Below, piece after piece: positions 31,621-40,524 of a stretch of 64,000 nucleotides of DNA (position 1 is its first letter; each line of letters starts with the position of its first letter). Source of the DNA: JBEKYD01 sp049511335. Lineage in GTDB: Bacteria; Acidobacteriota; Terriglobia; Bryobacterales; Bryobacteraceae. The stretch covers positions 1 through 64,000 of the forward strand of contig JBEKYD010000004.1 in NCBI GenBank assembly GCA_049511335.1, given 5' to 3'. The position numbers and the translations under genes are program-made. The notes beneath the pieces were generated by a model. It had not been told where the DNA came from and searched no databases. It saw only the letters and a program-made list of their open reading frames with translations.

Positions 31621-33144
31621 TCAGCGGCGGGCGAGCAGGCGGTAGCCTTCGATCTCCAGCGGCGGATTGAGGGGTCGATAGTTGGCGGCGATCCAATTCT
31701 CGATGGCCGCGAAATGCACGCTATCGGCGGGGGCGCTGGGGAAGACACGTTGGACGGTGCGGGCATCGAGGGGAAGATAGAGCACCCAATCGGGCGGGTT
31801 GCGTTTGAGATCGGCGAGGGCGGAAGCCTGGTCGGCGGCGGTCATCATGCCGGGGCCGAGATAGGAGTAGCGGGTGGGATTGGCCGCCTGGGTCAGGAAA
31901 TAGAACAGGGGCAAATACGGATGGACGTACAAGGGCTGAGAGGGGTGAACCAGCGATAGCAAGCGGGCGATGGCGGGGCGGACCGCCGGAGCGAGCCTCA
32001 GATTACCGGCCGGCGATGGGATGGTAGCAGCGGAGGCAATTGCCTGGCCGCTTTCGACTAGCGACACCACGGCCCAGGGAAGCATGACGGCCGCGACAGC
32101 GAGGCCGAACCAGCGTGGCGCCCGAACCGCCAGCAACAGTCCGGCCAGCGCATAGCCCAGCGGAGCCACTGTGGCGAGGTGACCGATATCGGGCCGCGGC
32201 CAGGTGGTGAGGACCATGGCAACCATCACGGCCAGCATCCAGGCAATGGAGAATCGGAGCGGTTTCGACACACTTCGCCAAGCGAGCAGCCAGCCCAGCA
32301 AGGAGACGACCGGAAGAATGGCGGGTAGCGCGGCGATCAGAAAGAGGAAGGCGCGGAGAGGCGCGGGGGCGGCTGCGGTGGAATCGAGAAAACCTTGCCA
32401 GCCTCCGTTGAACCGGCCATAAGGCGTGACGTTGACGCGCGCGTAATTGGCCGCGGTCCAGGCAAGCTGATGGAGAAACGGCAGGGCGATACCGCGCGCG
32501 AGCATGAATGCCGCGGCGGCGGCCCATACGCCCGCGCACGCGGCGAGATACGGCCACAAGAACCCGCGCCGGGCGATCAAGGCTACGACAGTCCCTGCCG
32601 CGACCAAAACCATAGTAGGAGTACACACGGCGGCGGCGCCGGCGAAGAGGCCGGCCAGAATCCACCACATGCGTTTGCCGCTCAGATGCCCTTCCACGCC
32701 GCAGGCTACCGATAGAAGAGCGAGCGCCGCGCTGTCCCAGCGATGGCTGGGCGAGAGCAGCACGGGGTTGGAGGCTTCGAGACCGAGGAACACCAGCACG
32801 GTGAGAGCACCGGCGCGCGGATATCCCAGCCGCGCCATGAGCCAGAAGACCACGGCGCACTGGAGCGAGAAATCCAGACAGACGATGATCCGCCCGGCGG
32901 CCAGGGTAATGCCGAGAATCCGGAAGGCGAGCTCTTGCAGCCAGAAACTGCCGGGCGCGAGGTAAGCAAAAAAATCGACGTAGAGCCGTTGGCCGTGAGC
33001 CATTCGTTCCGCCGCATCGAGCAGGATACCCTCGTCGATATTGAGGACGAGGCGCCGCATCTCGAAGCGCGCCAGCAGCAGGGCGACGGCGGCGAAAATG
33101 GCCAGACTAAGGAATCGGTTCCGCAATGACGATCCCGTTTTCAA
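31621..33144 (-). CDS. Polytopic membrane protein, glycosyltransferase-39-like
   Basis: About 507 residues with 10-12 membrane helices. LNIDEGILLDAAERMAHGQRLYVDFFAYLAPG near the N-terminus (core: NIDEGILLDAAERMAHGQ) carries the acidic D-E pair of GT-C / ArnT-PMT type enzymes, and the C-terminal ~100 residues form a soluble domain (DWVLYLPLDARTVQRVF). Probably transfers sugar from a polyprenyl carrier; the acceptor is unknown. The open frame runs on into the inverted repeat at 33217-33301, so I use the TTG at 33144 behind GGGAG. Confidence 0.72.
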   Translation of the reverse strand: MKTGSSLRNRFLSLAIFAAVALLLARFEMRRLVLNIDEGILLDAAERMAHGQRLYVDFFAYLAPGSFWLQELAFRILGITLAAGRIIVCLDFSLQCAVVFWLMARLGYPRAGALTVLVFLGLEASNPVLLSPSHRWDSAALALLSVACGVEGHLSGKRMWWILAGLFAGAAAVCTPTMVLVAAGTVVALIARRGFLWPYLAACAGVWAAAAAFMLARGIALPFLHQLAWTAANYARVNVTPYGRFNGGWQGFLDSTAAAPAPLRAFLFLIAALPAILPVVSLLGWLLAWRSVSKPLRFSIAWMLAVMVAMVLTTWPRPDIGHLATVAPLGYALAGLLLAVRAPRWFGLAVAAVMLPWAVVSLVESGQAIASAATIPSPAGNLRLAPAVRPAIARLLSLVHPSQPLYVHPYLPLFYFLTQAANPTRYSYLGPGMMTAADQASALADLKRNPPDWVLYLPLDARTVQRVFPSAPADSVHFAAIENWIAANYRPLNPPLEIEGYRLLARR

Positions 33145-33216
33145 ACTGCTCCCTATGGCTGCCGCTCGGAAACGCGCGAAGCCGAGCCGCGACCGGGAGG
33201 AGGTGTGAAGACATAC

Positions 33217-33301
33217 AGCCACGGATGAACACAGATGAACACGGATTAAAACCAGGGCTCTTATTTGCATTATCTGTGTTCATCGGTGTTCATCCGTGGC
33301 T
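33217..33301. repeat. Dispersed inverted repeat (copy 2)
   Basis: Left arm GCCACGGATGAACACAGATG onward and right arm GTTCATCGGTGTTCATCCGT to 33301 pair with a loop of about 25 bases. Related to 3581-3658. It lies between the start of the glycosyltransferase-like gene and the small gene at 33406 and may contain part of the former's promoter region. Confidence 0.7.
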
Positions 33302-33405
33302 CAAAGCGATTCTTCCATAGCTCATGCGGGAGCGGCCGCACGCGAATATGTTACCGAACTTCTGAATGTGCCTGGGCAAGAGCCTTGTTATACTCGTGAT
33401 TTCCC

Positions 33406-33699
33406 ATGGCGAATCCGAAGTACGCGGTTTCCGAAAAGCCGATACCGGTGGCGGAGCTGGTGGACACGTTGAGCGACGGCGCCAAAGTGAAGCGGCGCAT
33501 TCCGCGCATGCGGGCCTGCAACGAGAAAGACGAGAAGGGCAAGCTGTGCGCGGGGCACCTGAAGCGGTGGTACTTCTTCGGCGACGAGGTCAAGCGGAAG
33601 TTCGGCGCGAACGCCGAAATCTACCGCTGCGAACATTGCAAGACGCTCTACCTCCCCAATCCGGAAGAGGCGCCGCGCACCGGGACATTGGCGTACTAA
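33406..33699 (+). CDS. Small cysteine-containing protein of unknown function
   Basis: 97 residues. Four cysteines in two groups, MRACNEKDEKGKLCAGHLKRWYFFG and IYRCEHCKTLYLPNP, could hold one zinc (C-x8-C and CxxC). A basic centre (KRRIPRMR) and the YRCEHCKTLY ribbon suggest nucleic-acid or protein binding. ATG start. No partner gene in the same direction close by. Confidence 0.7.
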   Translation: MANPKYAVSEKPIPVAELVDTLSDGAKVKRRIPRMRACNEKDEKGKLCAGHLKRWYFFGDEVKRKFGANAEIYRCEHCKTLYLPNPEEAPRTGTLAY

Positions 33700-33835
33700 A
33701 CTCTTGCCGGCCGCCGGGCCGGATTCACCGCCGTTGTGCGGCTTCGCACGGACTCGCCAATAATGAACCCATCCATCCAATAACAGGACGCCCGTGATAA
33801 AATTGGGCAACAAGCCTTTTTTTAGGGGGGAAGAA

Positions 33836-36800
33836 ATGCAGGTTCGTTCGTATCGCGGAAGTGTTTTCTTTTGCGCCGTCTCGATGTTTTTTCTCTGCGC
33901 GAGCACGGCTTACCCACAATCCACTGGAACCATTACGGGCACGGTTGTCGATCCGACCGGTGCGCCCGTGCCGAATGCGGCCATCGCGGTCAAAAACTCA
34001 GGCACCGGGGAGGAGCGCAAGGCGGCAACCGATTCGGCAGGCATTTATGCGGTGCCGTCGCTCCCCATCGGCACATACACCGTGGAAGTCAAGTCCCCCG
34101 GCATGGCGCCCATGACGGCGGGAAACGTTCACTTGCAGGTAGGCAGCACCATGCGGCAGGATTTCACATTGCAGATCGCCACGGCCAGCGCCGCGGTCGA
34201 GGTGGAAGCGCACGCGCCGCTGCTCGATACTACCGGAGTCTCTCTGGGGACCGTGATCAACCAGGAAACGGTGCAGGAGATTCCACTCAACGGACGGCAT
34301 TTCATGGATTTGTCACTGTTGATTCCGGGGTCCGTGGTTCCCCCCGCTAATGGGTTTCTGACGGCTCCGTTGCGCGGGCAGGGGTCGTTTGCCTTTAACT
34401 CCGTCGGCGCCCGCGAAGATAGCATCAACTTCATGATCAACGGCATCAATCTGAGCGATCCCAACCAGAACCAGATCACCTTCCAGCCCGTCATCAGCAC
34501 GGTGGCGGAGTTCAAGACCGACAATTCGACCTTCAGCGCCGAATACGGCCGCAACTCGGGTTCGATCGTGAATATCGCCACCCGCAGCGGCGTGAACCAG
34601 TGGCACGGCGAAGCGTACGAATTCCTGCGAAACAACGATCTGGATGCGCGCAATTGGTCTAACCCGACGTTCGTAACCTCGGGAGGCGTACAGGTGCCCA
34701 ACGTGATGTCGCCATTCAAACGCAACCAGTTCGGAGGCGACGGCGGCGGCGGCATCGTCAAGGACAAGACCTTCATATTTCTGAGTTTCGAAGGCGAGCG
34801 CCAGCGGCAGGCAGTGCCGCTTTCGGCCACCGTTCTCACCGCTGCCCAGCGCGGCCAGGCGAGCGATTCCGTCGTGGCCGGGCTGCTGCCGCTGATTCCG
34901 CTGCCTAACTCCGGCACCAACCAGTACGCTTCCTCGGCGGTGGCGCCGGTGAACATCGAGCAAGGCACGGCTAACTTCACCCAGGTTTTCTCCGATAAGC
35001 AACAGGTCAACGTGTATTACGCCATTCAGCGCGACCAGCGCAACGAACCGCCTTCCACCGACGCCAACAGCTTCGGAGCATTCAATAGCATTCCGAGCGG
35101 CGGCGACCAGCGTAACGGCAATCGCGAACTGCTCACCGTTAACGATTCCTGGACAATCAGCCCGACCCTGGTGAACGAGGCGCGCACCGGATTCAACCGC
35201 ATCCACATTACCTTCGTCGCCGATAACAACTACAGCGCCACGACGTACGGAATCAATAGCGGCGTGACCGCGGCGATCGGGCTGCCCCAGATTGCGGTTT
35301 CGGGGGCTTTCACGTTCGGCGGCATCAGCGGATTTCCGCAAGGCCGGGGCGACAACGTCGGAGTTCTTTCCGACACTCTGACCTGGATCCACGGCAGCCA
35401 CACCATCAAGATGGGCGCGGAGTTCCGGCGCCAGAACTCGGATAACTTCTCTTACACTCCCGGAACCTTCAGCTTCGCCAGTATTACTACCTTCCTGGCC
35501 GACCAGGCGAGCGGGTTCACGGCAAACACTTCGAACCGTTCGAACCGCACTTACGGGAATGCGCTGGGCGCGTTTATCACCGACAGTTGGAAGGCCAGCC
35601 CGGGGCTCACGCTTTCGCTCGGCTTGCGCTACGACTGGTACGGGACACCGACCGAGGCGGAAGGCCGCTACGTAGTGTTCGACCCGACCACGGACTCGCT
35701 CCAGCATGTGGGTCAAGGGAGCGGTCCCAGCGTGGCGTACAACCAGAGCGCTTTGAATTTCCAGCCGCGGGTGGGATTGGCGTGGGATCCGTTCCACCGC
35801 GGCAACACCGTGTTTCGCGCCGCTTATGCCATCATGACCGACCAGCCGACGCTGGGTCTGGTGACGGGCCTGGCTGCCAACCCGCCCTTTGCGTTTCCGA
35901 TCTCGTATGTGCCCACTACCGCGGTTCCGTTCGTGACTCTTGCCAACGCCTTCCCAGCGGCCTCCGGGAGCGTTGCGCCGGTGTCGGTGGCGCATAACTA
36001 CAAGGACGCTTACTTTTCGGAATGGAATTTAAACATCCAGCAGAACCTGGGAGGCAACTACGCTCTGACGGCAGGCTATATCGGCAGCAAGGGCTCGGAC
36101 CTCAACATCGAGCGCAATTACAACCAGCCGATCAACGGCGCCCGGCCGTACCCGGCGCTTTCCGCTTCGAGCCCCGTCGATCCGGGCGTGCCGCTCTCCA
36201 ATATTCTGGTCTACGAGAGCGATGGCAACTCTTCCTATCAAGCGGCGTTTGTAGAGCTGAAAAAGGCTTTGTCCAATGGGCTGACGTTCGACGGGTCGTA
36301 CACCCGCTCGAAATCGATCGACGACAATTCGCGCAACGTTCAGGGCCTGGCAATTCAGAACAGCTACAACATCGCCGGGGACCGCGGACTTTCGGATTTC
36401 GATGCCCGCAACCATTTCGTGCTGAGCGCGGTCTACCAATTGCCGTGGAAAGGAAACCGGCTGAAGGAAGGCTGGCAGTTTTCCATCATCGATACGGCGC
36501 AAAGTGGAAATCCCATCAATTTTCATCTAAGCAACACGTCGTTTGCGGGCGCCGCGGTTCTGCGCCCGAACGTGACGGGTCCGGTCACGACCGGCTTCAC
36601 GCCGGCCACCAACGGCAGCGCCACCTCGGTGACCTACATCCAGAACCCTTCGGTATTCATCAACCAGGGGACCACCCCCGGCACCACGCTCGGGTTCGGT
36701 AATCTCGGCCGCAACGTGGTGATTGGGCCGGGCTTCGTCGACACCGATTTTTCGGTGGCCAAGTTCACCAATATCAAGAGCGACGGACGCATCGTTCTGG

Positions 36801-36967
36801 AGACTCGCGTCGACGCTTTCGACATATTCAACCAGGCCAACTTCACCCAGCCGGTTTCGACCATTGGCTCTTCCACCTTGGGCTTGATCACCGGAGGGAC
36901 GCGCTTCCCGGCCGGAGACGGCGGGACCTCGCGGCAGTTCCAGATTTCGATGAAACTGAGGTTCTAA
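33836..36967 (+). CDS. TonB-dependent receptor with carboxypeptidase-regulatory-like domain
   Basis: 1043 residues, outer membrane. Signal peptide (VFFCAVSMFFLCASTAYPQ), then a CarboxypepD-reg-like beta sandwich (GTITGTVVDPTGAPVPNAAI, residues ~27-110), a plug (LNGRHFMDLSLLIPG, GSFAFNSVGAREDSINFMI) and a long beta barrel ending in the aromatic strand QFQISMKLRF. Imports a large or scarce ligand in concert with TonB-ExbBD; the ligand is unknown. The ATG at 33836 follows GGGGGGAAG. A GC-rich hairpin lies 12 bases past the stop. Confidence 0.92.
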   Translation: MQVRSYRGSVFFCAVSMFFLCASTAYPQSTGTITGTVVDPTGAPVPNAAIAVKNSGTGEERKAATDSAGIYAVPSLPIGTYTVEVKSPGMAPMTAGNVHLQVGSTMRQDFTLQIATASAAVEVEAHAPLLDTTGVSLGTVINQETVQEIPLNGRHFMDLSLLIPGSVVPPANGFLTAPLRGQGSFAFNSVGAREDSINFMINGINLSDPNQNQITFQPVISTVAEFKTDNSTFSAEYGRNSGSIVNIATRSGVNQWHGEAYEFLRNNDLDARNWSNPTFVTSGGVQVPNVMSPFKRNQFGGDGGGGIVKDKTFIFLSFEGERQRQAVPLSATVLTAAQRGQASDSVVAGLLPLIPLPNSGTNQYASSAVAPVNIEQGTANFTQVFSDKQQVNVYYAIQRDQRNEPPSTDANSFGAFNSIPSGGDQRNGNRELLTVNDSWTISPTLVNEARTGFNRIHITFVADNNYSATTYGINSGVTAAIGLPQIAVSGAFTFGGISGFPQGRGDNVGVLSDTLTWIHGSHTIKMGAEFRRQNSDNFSYTPGTFSFASITTFLADQASGFTANTSNRSNRTYGNALGAFITDSWKASPGLTLSLGLRYDWYGTPTEAEGRYVVFDPTTDSLQHVGQGSGPSVAYNQSALNFQPRVGLAWDPFHRGNTVFRAAYAIMTDQPTLGLVTGLAANPPFAFPISYVPTTAVPFVTLANAFPAASGSVAPVSVAHNYKDAYFSEWNLNIQQNLGGNYALTAGYIGSKGSDLNIERNYNQPINGARPYPALSASSPVDPGVPLSNILVYESDGNSSYQAAFVELKKALSNGLTFDGSYTRSKSIDDNSRNVQGLAIQNSYNIAGDRGLSDFDARNHFVLSAVYQLPWKGNRLKEGWQFSIIDTAQSGNPINFHLSNTSFAGAAVLRPNVTGPVTTGFTPATNGSATSVTYIQNPSVFINQGTTPGTTLGFGNLGRNVVIGPGFVDTDFSVAKFTNIKSDGRIVLETRVDAFDIFNQANFTQPVSTIGSSTLGLITGGTRFPAGDGGTSRQFQISMKLRF

Positions 36968-36978
36968 GTGTGCGGCGT

Positions 36979-37004
36979 GGAGCGGGACGCCCGCGTCCCG
37001 CTCC
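36979..37004 (+). terminator. GC-rich hairpin after TonB receptor gene
   Basis: GGAGCGGGACG, loop CCCG, CGTCCCGCTCC: a perfect 11-bp stem, 12 bases past the stop. No T-run follows, so it may stabilise the mRNA end or be Rho-assisted. A similar GAGCGGGACG...CGTCCCGC motif recurs inside repeats A and B. Confidence 0.5.
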
Positions 37005-37063
37005 TCCCGAAACGAGAGCCGGCCGATGGTCTCCTTTCGACCCGAACGAGCTACAGTAAGGAT

Positions 37064-38347
37064 ATGGTGCGTGTTCGAGGCGTGGCTCTGTTTCTGACGC
37101 TTGCGGCGATTCCGTGTGTGCCTCTTGCCGGACAGCAGGCTGCGCGTCCCAAGGACGTCCGCGAGGCGGCCAAAGCCGGCTCGAGCGCCATCCCTCGCCT
37201 GACGCAATATCTTAAAGATCCCAGCCTGGACGTGCGCGCCGAGGCGGTCAAACAGATCACCGAGATAGGGCCGCCGCGCAGCCTGGATCCACTGGTCCTG
37301 GCTACCCACGATTCGGACGCCCAGATCCAGATTCTGGCCACCGATGGGCTGGTTAACTACTATCTGCCGGGATACTTCAAAAGCGGCCTGAGCGGGTCGC
37401 TGCGGCGTGTTGGCACGGACATTAAGGGCAGATTCAGCGATACCAACGACCAGGCGATCGACCGCTATATCAACGTTCGACCGGATGTCGTGACGGCGAT
37501 CGTAGGGGTGCTCGACAACGGCGCCACGCGGGACGCAAAAGCGAATGCCGCGCGGGCCTTGGGCGTGCTGCGGGCGGGAGCCGCGGTGGACGGCCTGGTT
37601 GCCGCCGCGCATTCCAAGGACGGCGCCTTGATCTACGAGACGGTGGTGGCGCTGGAGAAGATTCGCGATGAATCGGCTGGGCCGCGGCTGGAATTCCTGA
37701 TGCACGATCTGGATCCCAAGGTTCAGGTTGCGGCCATTGAAGCGGTCGGACTGCTACGCGATACGGGGGCCCGCTCCGGGCTGATCGACGTTCTGAACCA
37801 GAGCGACAATGCGCGCGTCAAGCGCACCGCGCTCACGTCGCTCGCCATGCTGCCGGCCGAGAGCAATCGCGCCGTCTACCAGCAGTACATTCGCGACAAA
37901 GACGACAAACTGCGGGCCGCCGCGGCGGAAGGCTTCGCGCGCTTGCGCAAGCCAGCCGATACACCTATGCTGGACCAGGCCTGGAAGGATGAAATGAAGC
38001 CGCAGGTTCGCCTGGCGCTGGCTTTCGCCCTGGTCATGCACGGCCAGGTTGGGCTGAGCGAGCTTAGCCCGCTGCAATACCTCATCAACAACCTGGATTC
38101 GGCCGCGTATAGCGGGATTGCCCAGCCCTACCTGACGGAACTGGCTCGCGAAGACATGGTCCGAAAGGCGCTATACGGGCCTCTGGAGAGCGGGACCAAG
38201 TTGGAAAAAATCGGTTTGGCCCAGGTTTTGGGCTCGAGCGGCGACCAACACAGCCTGGACGCACTGAACAAGCTGAAAGACGACCCGAGCCCGGAGGTTG
38301 CGCAGGCCGCGCTCACAGCCATACGCAACCTGCAATCCAGGCTTTGA
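37064..38347 (+). CDS. Secreted HEAT-repeat protein
   Basis: 427 residues. Signal peptide (GVALFLTLAAIPCVPLAGQQ), then serial HEAT-type helical pairs, for example LTQYLKDPSLDVRAEAVKQI, IVGVLDNGATRDAKANAARA, LEFLMHDLDPKVQVAAIEAV and LNKLKDDPSPEVAQAALTAI. Such solenoids serve as protein-binding scaffolds, here probably in the periplasm. ATG at 37064 with AAGG four bases before. It follows a TonB receptor by 96 bases; co-function is possible, not shown. Confidence 0.85.
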   Translation: MVRVRGVALFLTLAAIPCVPLAGQQAARPKDVREAAKAGSSAIPRLTQYLKDPSLDVRAEAVKQITEIGPPRSLDPLVLATHDSDAQIQILATDGLVNYYLPGYFKSGLSGSLRRVGTDIKGRFSDTNDQAIDRYINVRPDVVTAIVGVLDNGATRDAKANAARALGVLRAGAAVDGLVAAAHSKDGALIYETVVALEKIRDESAGPRLEFLMHDLDPKVQVAAIEAVGLLRDTGARSGLIDVLNQSDNARVKRTALTSLAMLPAESNRAVYQQYIRDKDDKLRAAAAEGFARLRKPADTPMLDQAWKDEMKPQVRLALAFALVMHGQVGLSELSPLQYLINNLDSAAYSGIAQPYLTELAREDMVRKALYGPLESGTKLEKIGLAQVLGSSGDQHSLDALNKLKDDPSPEVAQAALTAIRNLQSRL

Positions 38348-38351
38348 ACCC

Positions 38352-38561
38352 TTACTTCGCCCTTCTCTGCTTTTGCTGACCGACGCGCACCTTGAAGTGT
38401 TGTTGCTTAGATTCCTGAAACGCCTTGTGGTCGTGGCGTGCCACGGCATCCGCCAGGTACTGATCGACATTGGCCGCCTTGGGCAGCACCGCCATCAGGG
38501 TGAAAGTGTCGTTGCAGGTCGGGCAGTAAGGCCGGAACCGTTTCACATTGGGAATGGGCAT
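38352..38561 (-). CDS. Small CxxC protein
   Basis: 69 residues: RPYCPTCNDTFTLMAVLPKA gives one CxxC, followed by an amphipathic helix (YLADAVARHDHKAFQESKQQ) and a basic tail (KVRVGQQKQRRAK). Only one cysteine pair, so a zinc site would need dimerisation. Convergent with the HEAT gene, five bases apart. No ribosome site of note. Probably real but unassigned. Confidence 0.5.
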   Translation of the reverse strand: MPIPNVKRFRPYCPTCNDTFTLMAVLPKAANVDQYLADAVARHDHKAFQESKQQHFKVRVGQQKQRRAK

Positions 38562-38725
38562 AACTTACATATTATACCAGCCCATGCTTTGCCGCCGGAT
38601 CGAAGGGTGTTTGACGGTTTTGGATTTGGGCGGCTCGCGCCCGGCATCGTGTTGGTATCGTTGAGGGGAAGGCTGGGCACCGGTTGTTGCCGGGCGGCAT
38701 AAAGATTATAGTTTGGTTTGGACGG

Positions 38726-39418
38726 ATGAATCTTCCGAACGCGCTTACTATTCTCCGAATTTTCTTCGTGCCGCTGCTGGTGGCTGCGCTGGTCGACGAC
38801 AATCTGGGCTTCGTTGTCCGCGGCTATGCCATCACCAACGAGTGGCTGGCACTGGCTATTTTCCTTTCGGCCGCGTTGACGGACCTATTGGACGGGTACC
38901 TGGCGCGCCGCTGGAAACAGGTAACCACGATTGGCACGCTGCTCGACCCGATTGCCGATAAGCTGCTGATATCGGCGGCGTTGATTTCGTTGGTCGAGGT
39001 ACGCGTGCTGCCGGCATGGATGGCGATCCTCATCATTGGCCGCGAGTTTGCCGTATCCGGCTTGCGGGCGATTGCGGCAGCGGAGCGGTATACCATCAAA
39101 GCGAGCGATCTGGGAAAGACAAAGATGGCATCCCAGGTAGTGGCGGTCTCGTGCTTGCTGTTGAGCGTACGCCATCCCCAAATGCACCGGCTGGGGTTGT
39201 GGATGATGTGGGCGGTGATCTTCTTCGCACTGCTCAGCGCGGTGAGCTATTTCCGCAAATTCTGGCACAAGGTGGATGCGCGGGTGAAGAAGCGGCGGCG
39301 GCGCGAGCTGCTGTTATTGGAGCGGAAGCGGCAGCAGGAAATGATGGCTCAAAGAGGATCGAGGGGGGCTCCCGAATTGCGCGCGGCGACAATCTGGAAG
39401 CCGCCGGAAGTGAGCTGA
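38726..39418 (+). CDS. pgsA: CDP-diacylglycerol-glycerol-3-phosphate phosphatidyltransferase
   Basis: Makes phosphatidylglycerol phosphate, the first step to acidic phospholipids, in the inner membrane. 230 residues. The CDP-alcohol signature is complete: LLDGYLARRW followed by GTLLDPIADK (DGxxAR-x8-GxxxDxxxD). N-terminal MNLPNALTILRIFFVP and four to five helices are typical. The C-terminus carries an unusual basic tail (RVKKRRRRELLLLERKRQQ). Its last 70 bases overlap the end of the RodZ-like gene on the other strand. Confidence 0.94.
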   Translation: MNLPNALTILRIFFVPLLVAALVDDNLGFVVRGYAITNEWLALAIFLSAALTDLLDGYLARRWKQVTTIGTLLDPIADKLLISAALISLVEVRVLPAWMAILIIGREFAVSGLRAIAAAERYTIKASDLGKTKMASQVVAVSCLLLSVRHPQMHRLGLWMMWAVIFFALLSAVSYFRKFWHKVDARVKKRRRRELLLLERKRQQEMMAQRGSRGAPELRAATIWKPPEVS

Positions 39419-40323
39419 AGGTTACGAACCTCTCCGTGAGAACCGACCGAGCCAATCGGCTTCCCGTTCAGCGTAATGGTGACCCCTCCGGCGTTACCCA
39501 CCTCGAGAAACACGTTCGACGCGGCCTCGACAGTGCGGCTCTGGTTGGGGCTCAAAGTGCCCGAGTACAGGTATTTGCCATCGGAGCGTACGAGGATCCA
39601 CACCGGTTCTTCGGCGGTGAGGTCCACGCGGACGGTGCCATGGCCGCCCACGACATCGCTCGCGCGTAAGACCGCGCTGGCTGCCTGAGGAGCGGGACTC
39701 GCGTCCGCTGGAGGGCTGGTGCGCGACTCCGGGGTGGCGGCCCCAGCTCCCGCCGCCGGAGTGGTTGGAGCAGCGGGCGCCGGAACGGGCTGCGGCATCG
39801 TGCCCTGCGCAGGCGTCTCCGTCTTGGGCGCGCTGGTTTGCGCAATGACACGAGTTGGCTGGGACGCCCGCCGCCGCTCGTGCTGCCACCAGGTATACAC
39901 ACCGGAGCAGACCACCATCACCAGAAGGACCAGTGCCAGGGAGCGCACGGAGGAGAACCACCGGCCGCGGGCATCCGCCACTCCCTGCCATTCCTCCAGG
40001 CGAGCCACTTGGATGGACTTGGCGCCGGACTTTACCGGGAGAGCGGGCGTTTCCACGAACACGGGCGCCTCGGTAGGTTCTGGAGGAGGCTGTTCCAGCA
40101 ACTCGCGAACCGCATTGCCTATCTCTTCTTCATCCAAGCCGACCAAACGGGCGTATTGCCGGACAAAGCTGCGCGCGAACACGCCACCGGGGAGCTTTGA
40201 AAAATCGTCGCACTCAATGGCTTCGAGGAGACGATGGGAAAGCTTAAGCTCTTGGGAGATCTGGTCCAGACTGATGTTTTTTTTCAGGCGCTCCCGGCGT
40301 AAGCTCTCGCCGATGGGTGTCAT
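39349..40323 (-). CDS. RodZ-like membrane protein with helix-turn-helix
   Basis: 324 residues. Cytoplasmic HTH (GESLRRERLKKNISLDQISQELKLS, residues 5-29, continuing KLPGGVFARSFVRQYARLVG), one membrane helix (SLALVLLVMVVCSGVYTWW, ~128-146), a long Pro/Ala linker, and a C-terminal DUF4115 beta domain (VRVDLTAEEPVWILVRSDGK). RodZ anchors MreB and shapes the cell. In Firmicutes the homologue adjoins pgsA; here the two are neighbours but convergent and overlap by 70 bases. Confidence 0.88.
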   Translation of the reverse strand: MTPIGESLRRERLKKNISLDQISQELKLSHRLLEAIECDDFSKLPGGVFARSFVRQYARLVGLDEEEIGNAVRELLEQPPPEPTEAPVFVETPALPVKSGAKSIQVARLEEWQGVADARGRWFSSVRSLALVLLVMVVCSGVYTWWQHERRRASQPTRVIAQTSAPKTETPAQGTMPQPVPAPAAPTTPAAGAGAATPESRTSPPADASPAPQAASAVLRASDVVGGHGTVRVDLTAEEPVWILVRSDGKYLYSGTLSPNQSRTVEAASNVFLEVGNAGGVTITLNGKPIGSVGSHGEVRNLQLTSGGFQIVAARNSGAPLDPL

Positions 40324-40524
40324 ATTAGCTAACCCCGTATCTCCTCCTTATCATACAAGACCGCGCCGATAAGACGCCAGTCCGGGAAAAGCCTAGTGAT
40401 TTCTCGCACATAGCCTCCAAGGCGGGCCGCCGCAAAAGGTCCGCCAAAACATCTGCACTTATCAGTGTTTAATCGGCGGATCTAAGGAAAATCTTTACGG
40501 CTCCTCAGGCGCGGCGCGAGGGAT

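Noticed and set aside
34313..35995. 560-codon minus-strand open frame
   Set aside because: Fully antisense to the TonB receptor gene; biased composition and no domain. A GC-bias shadow.
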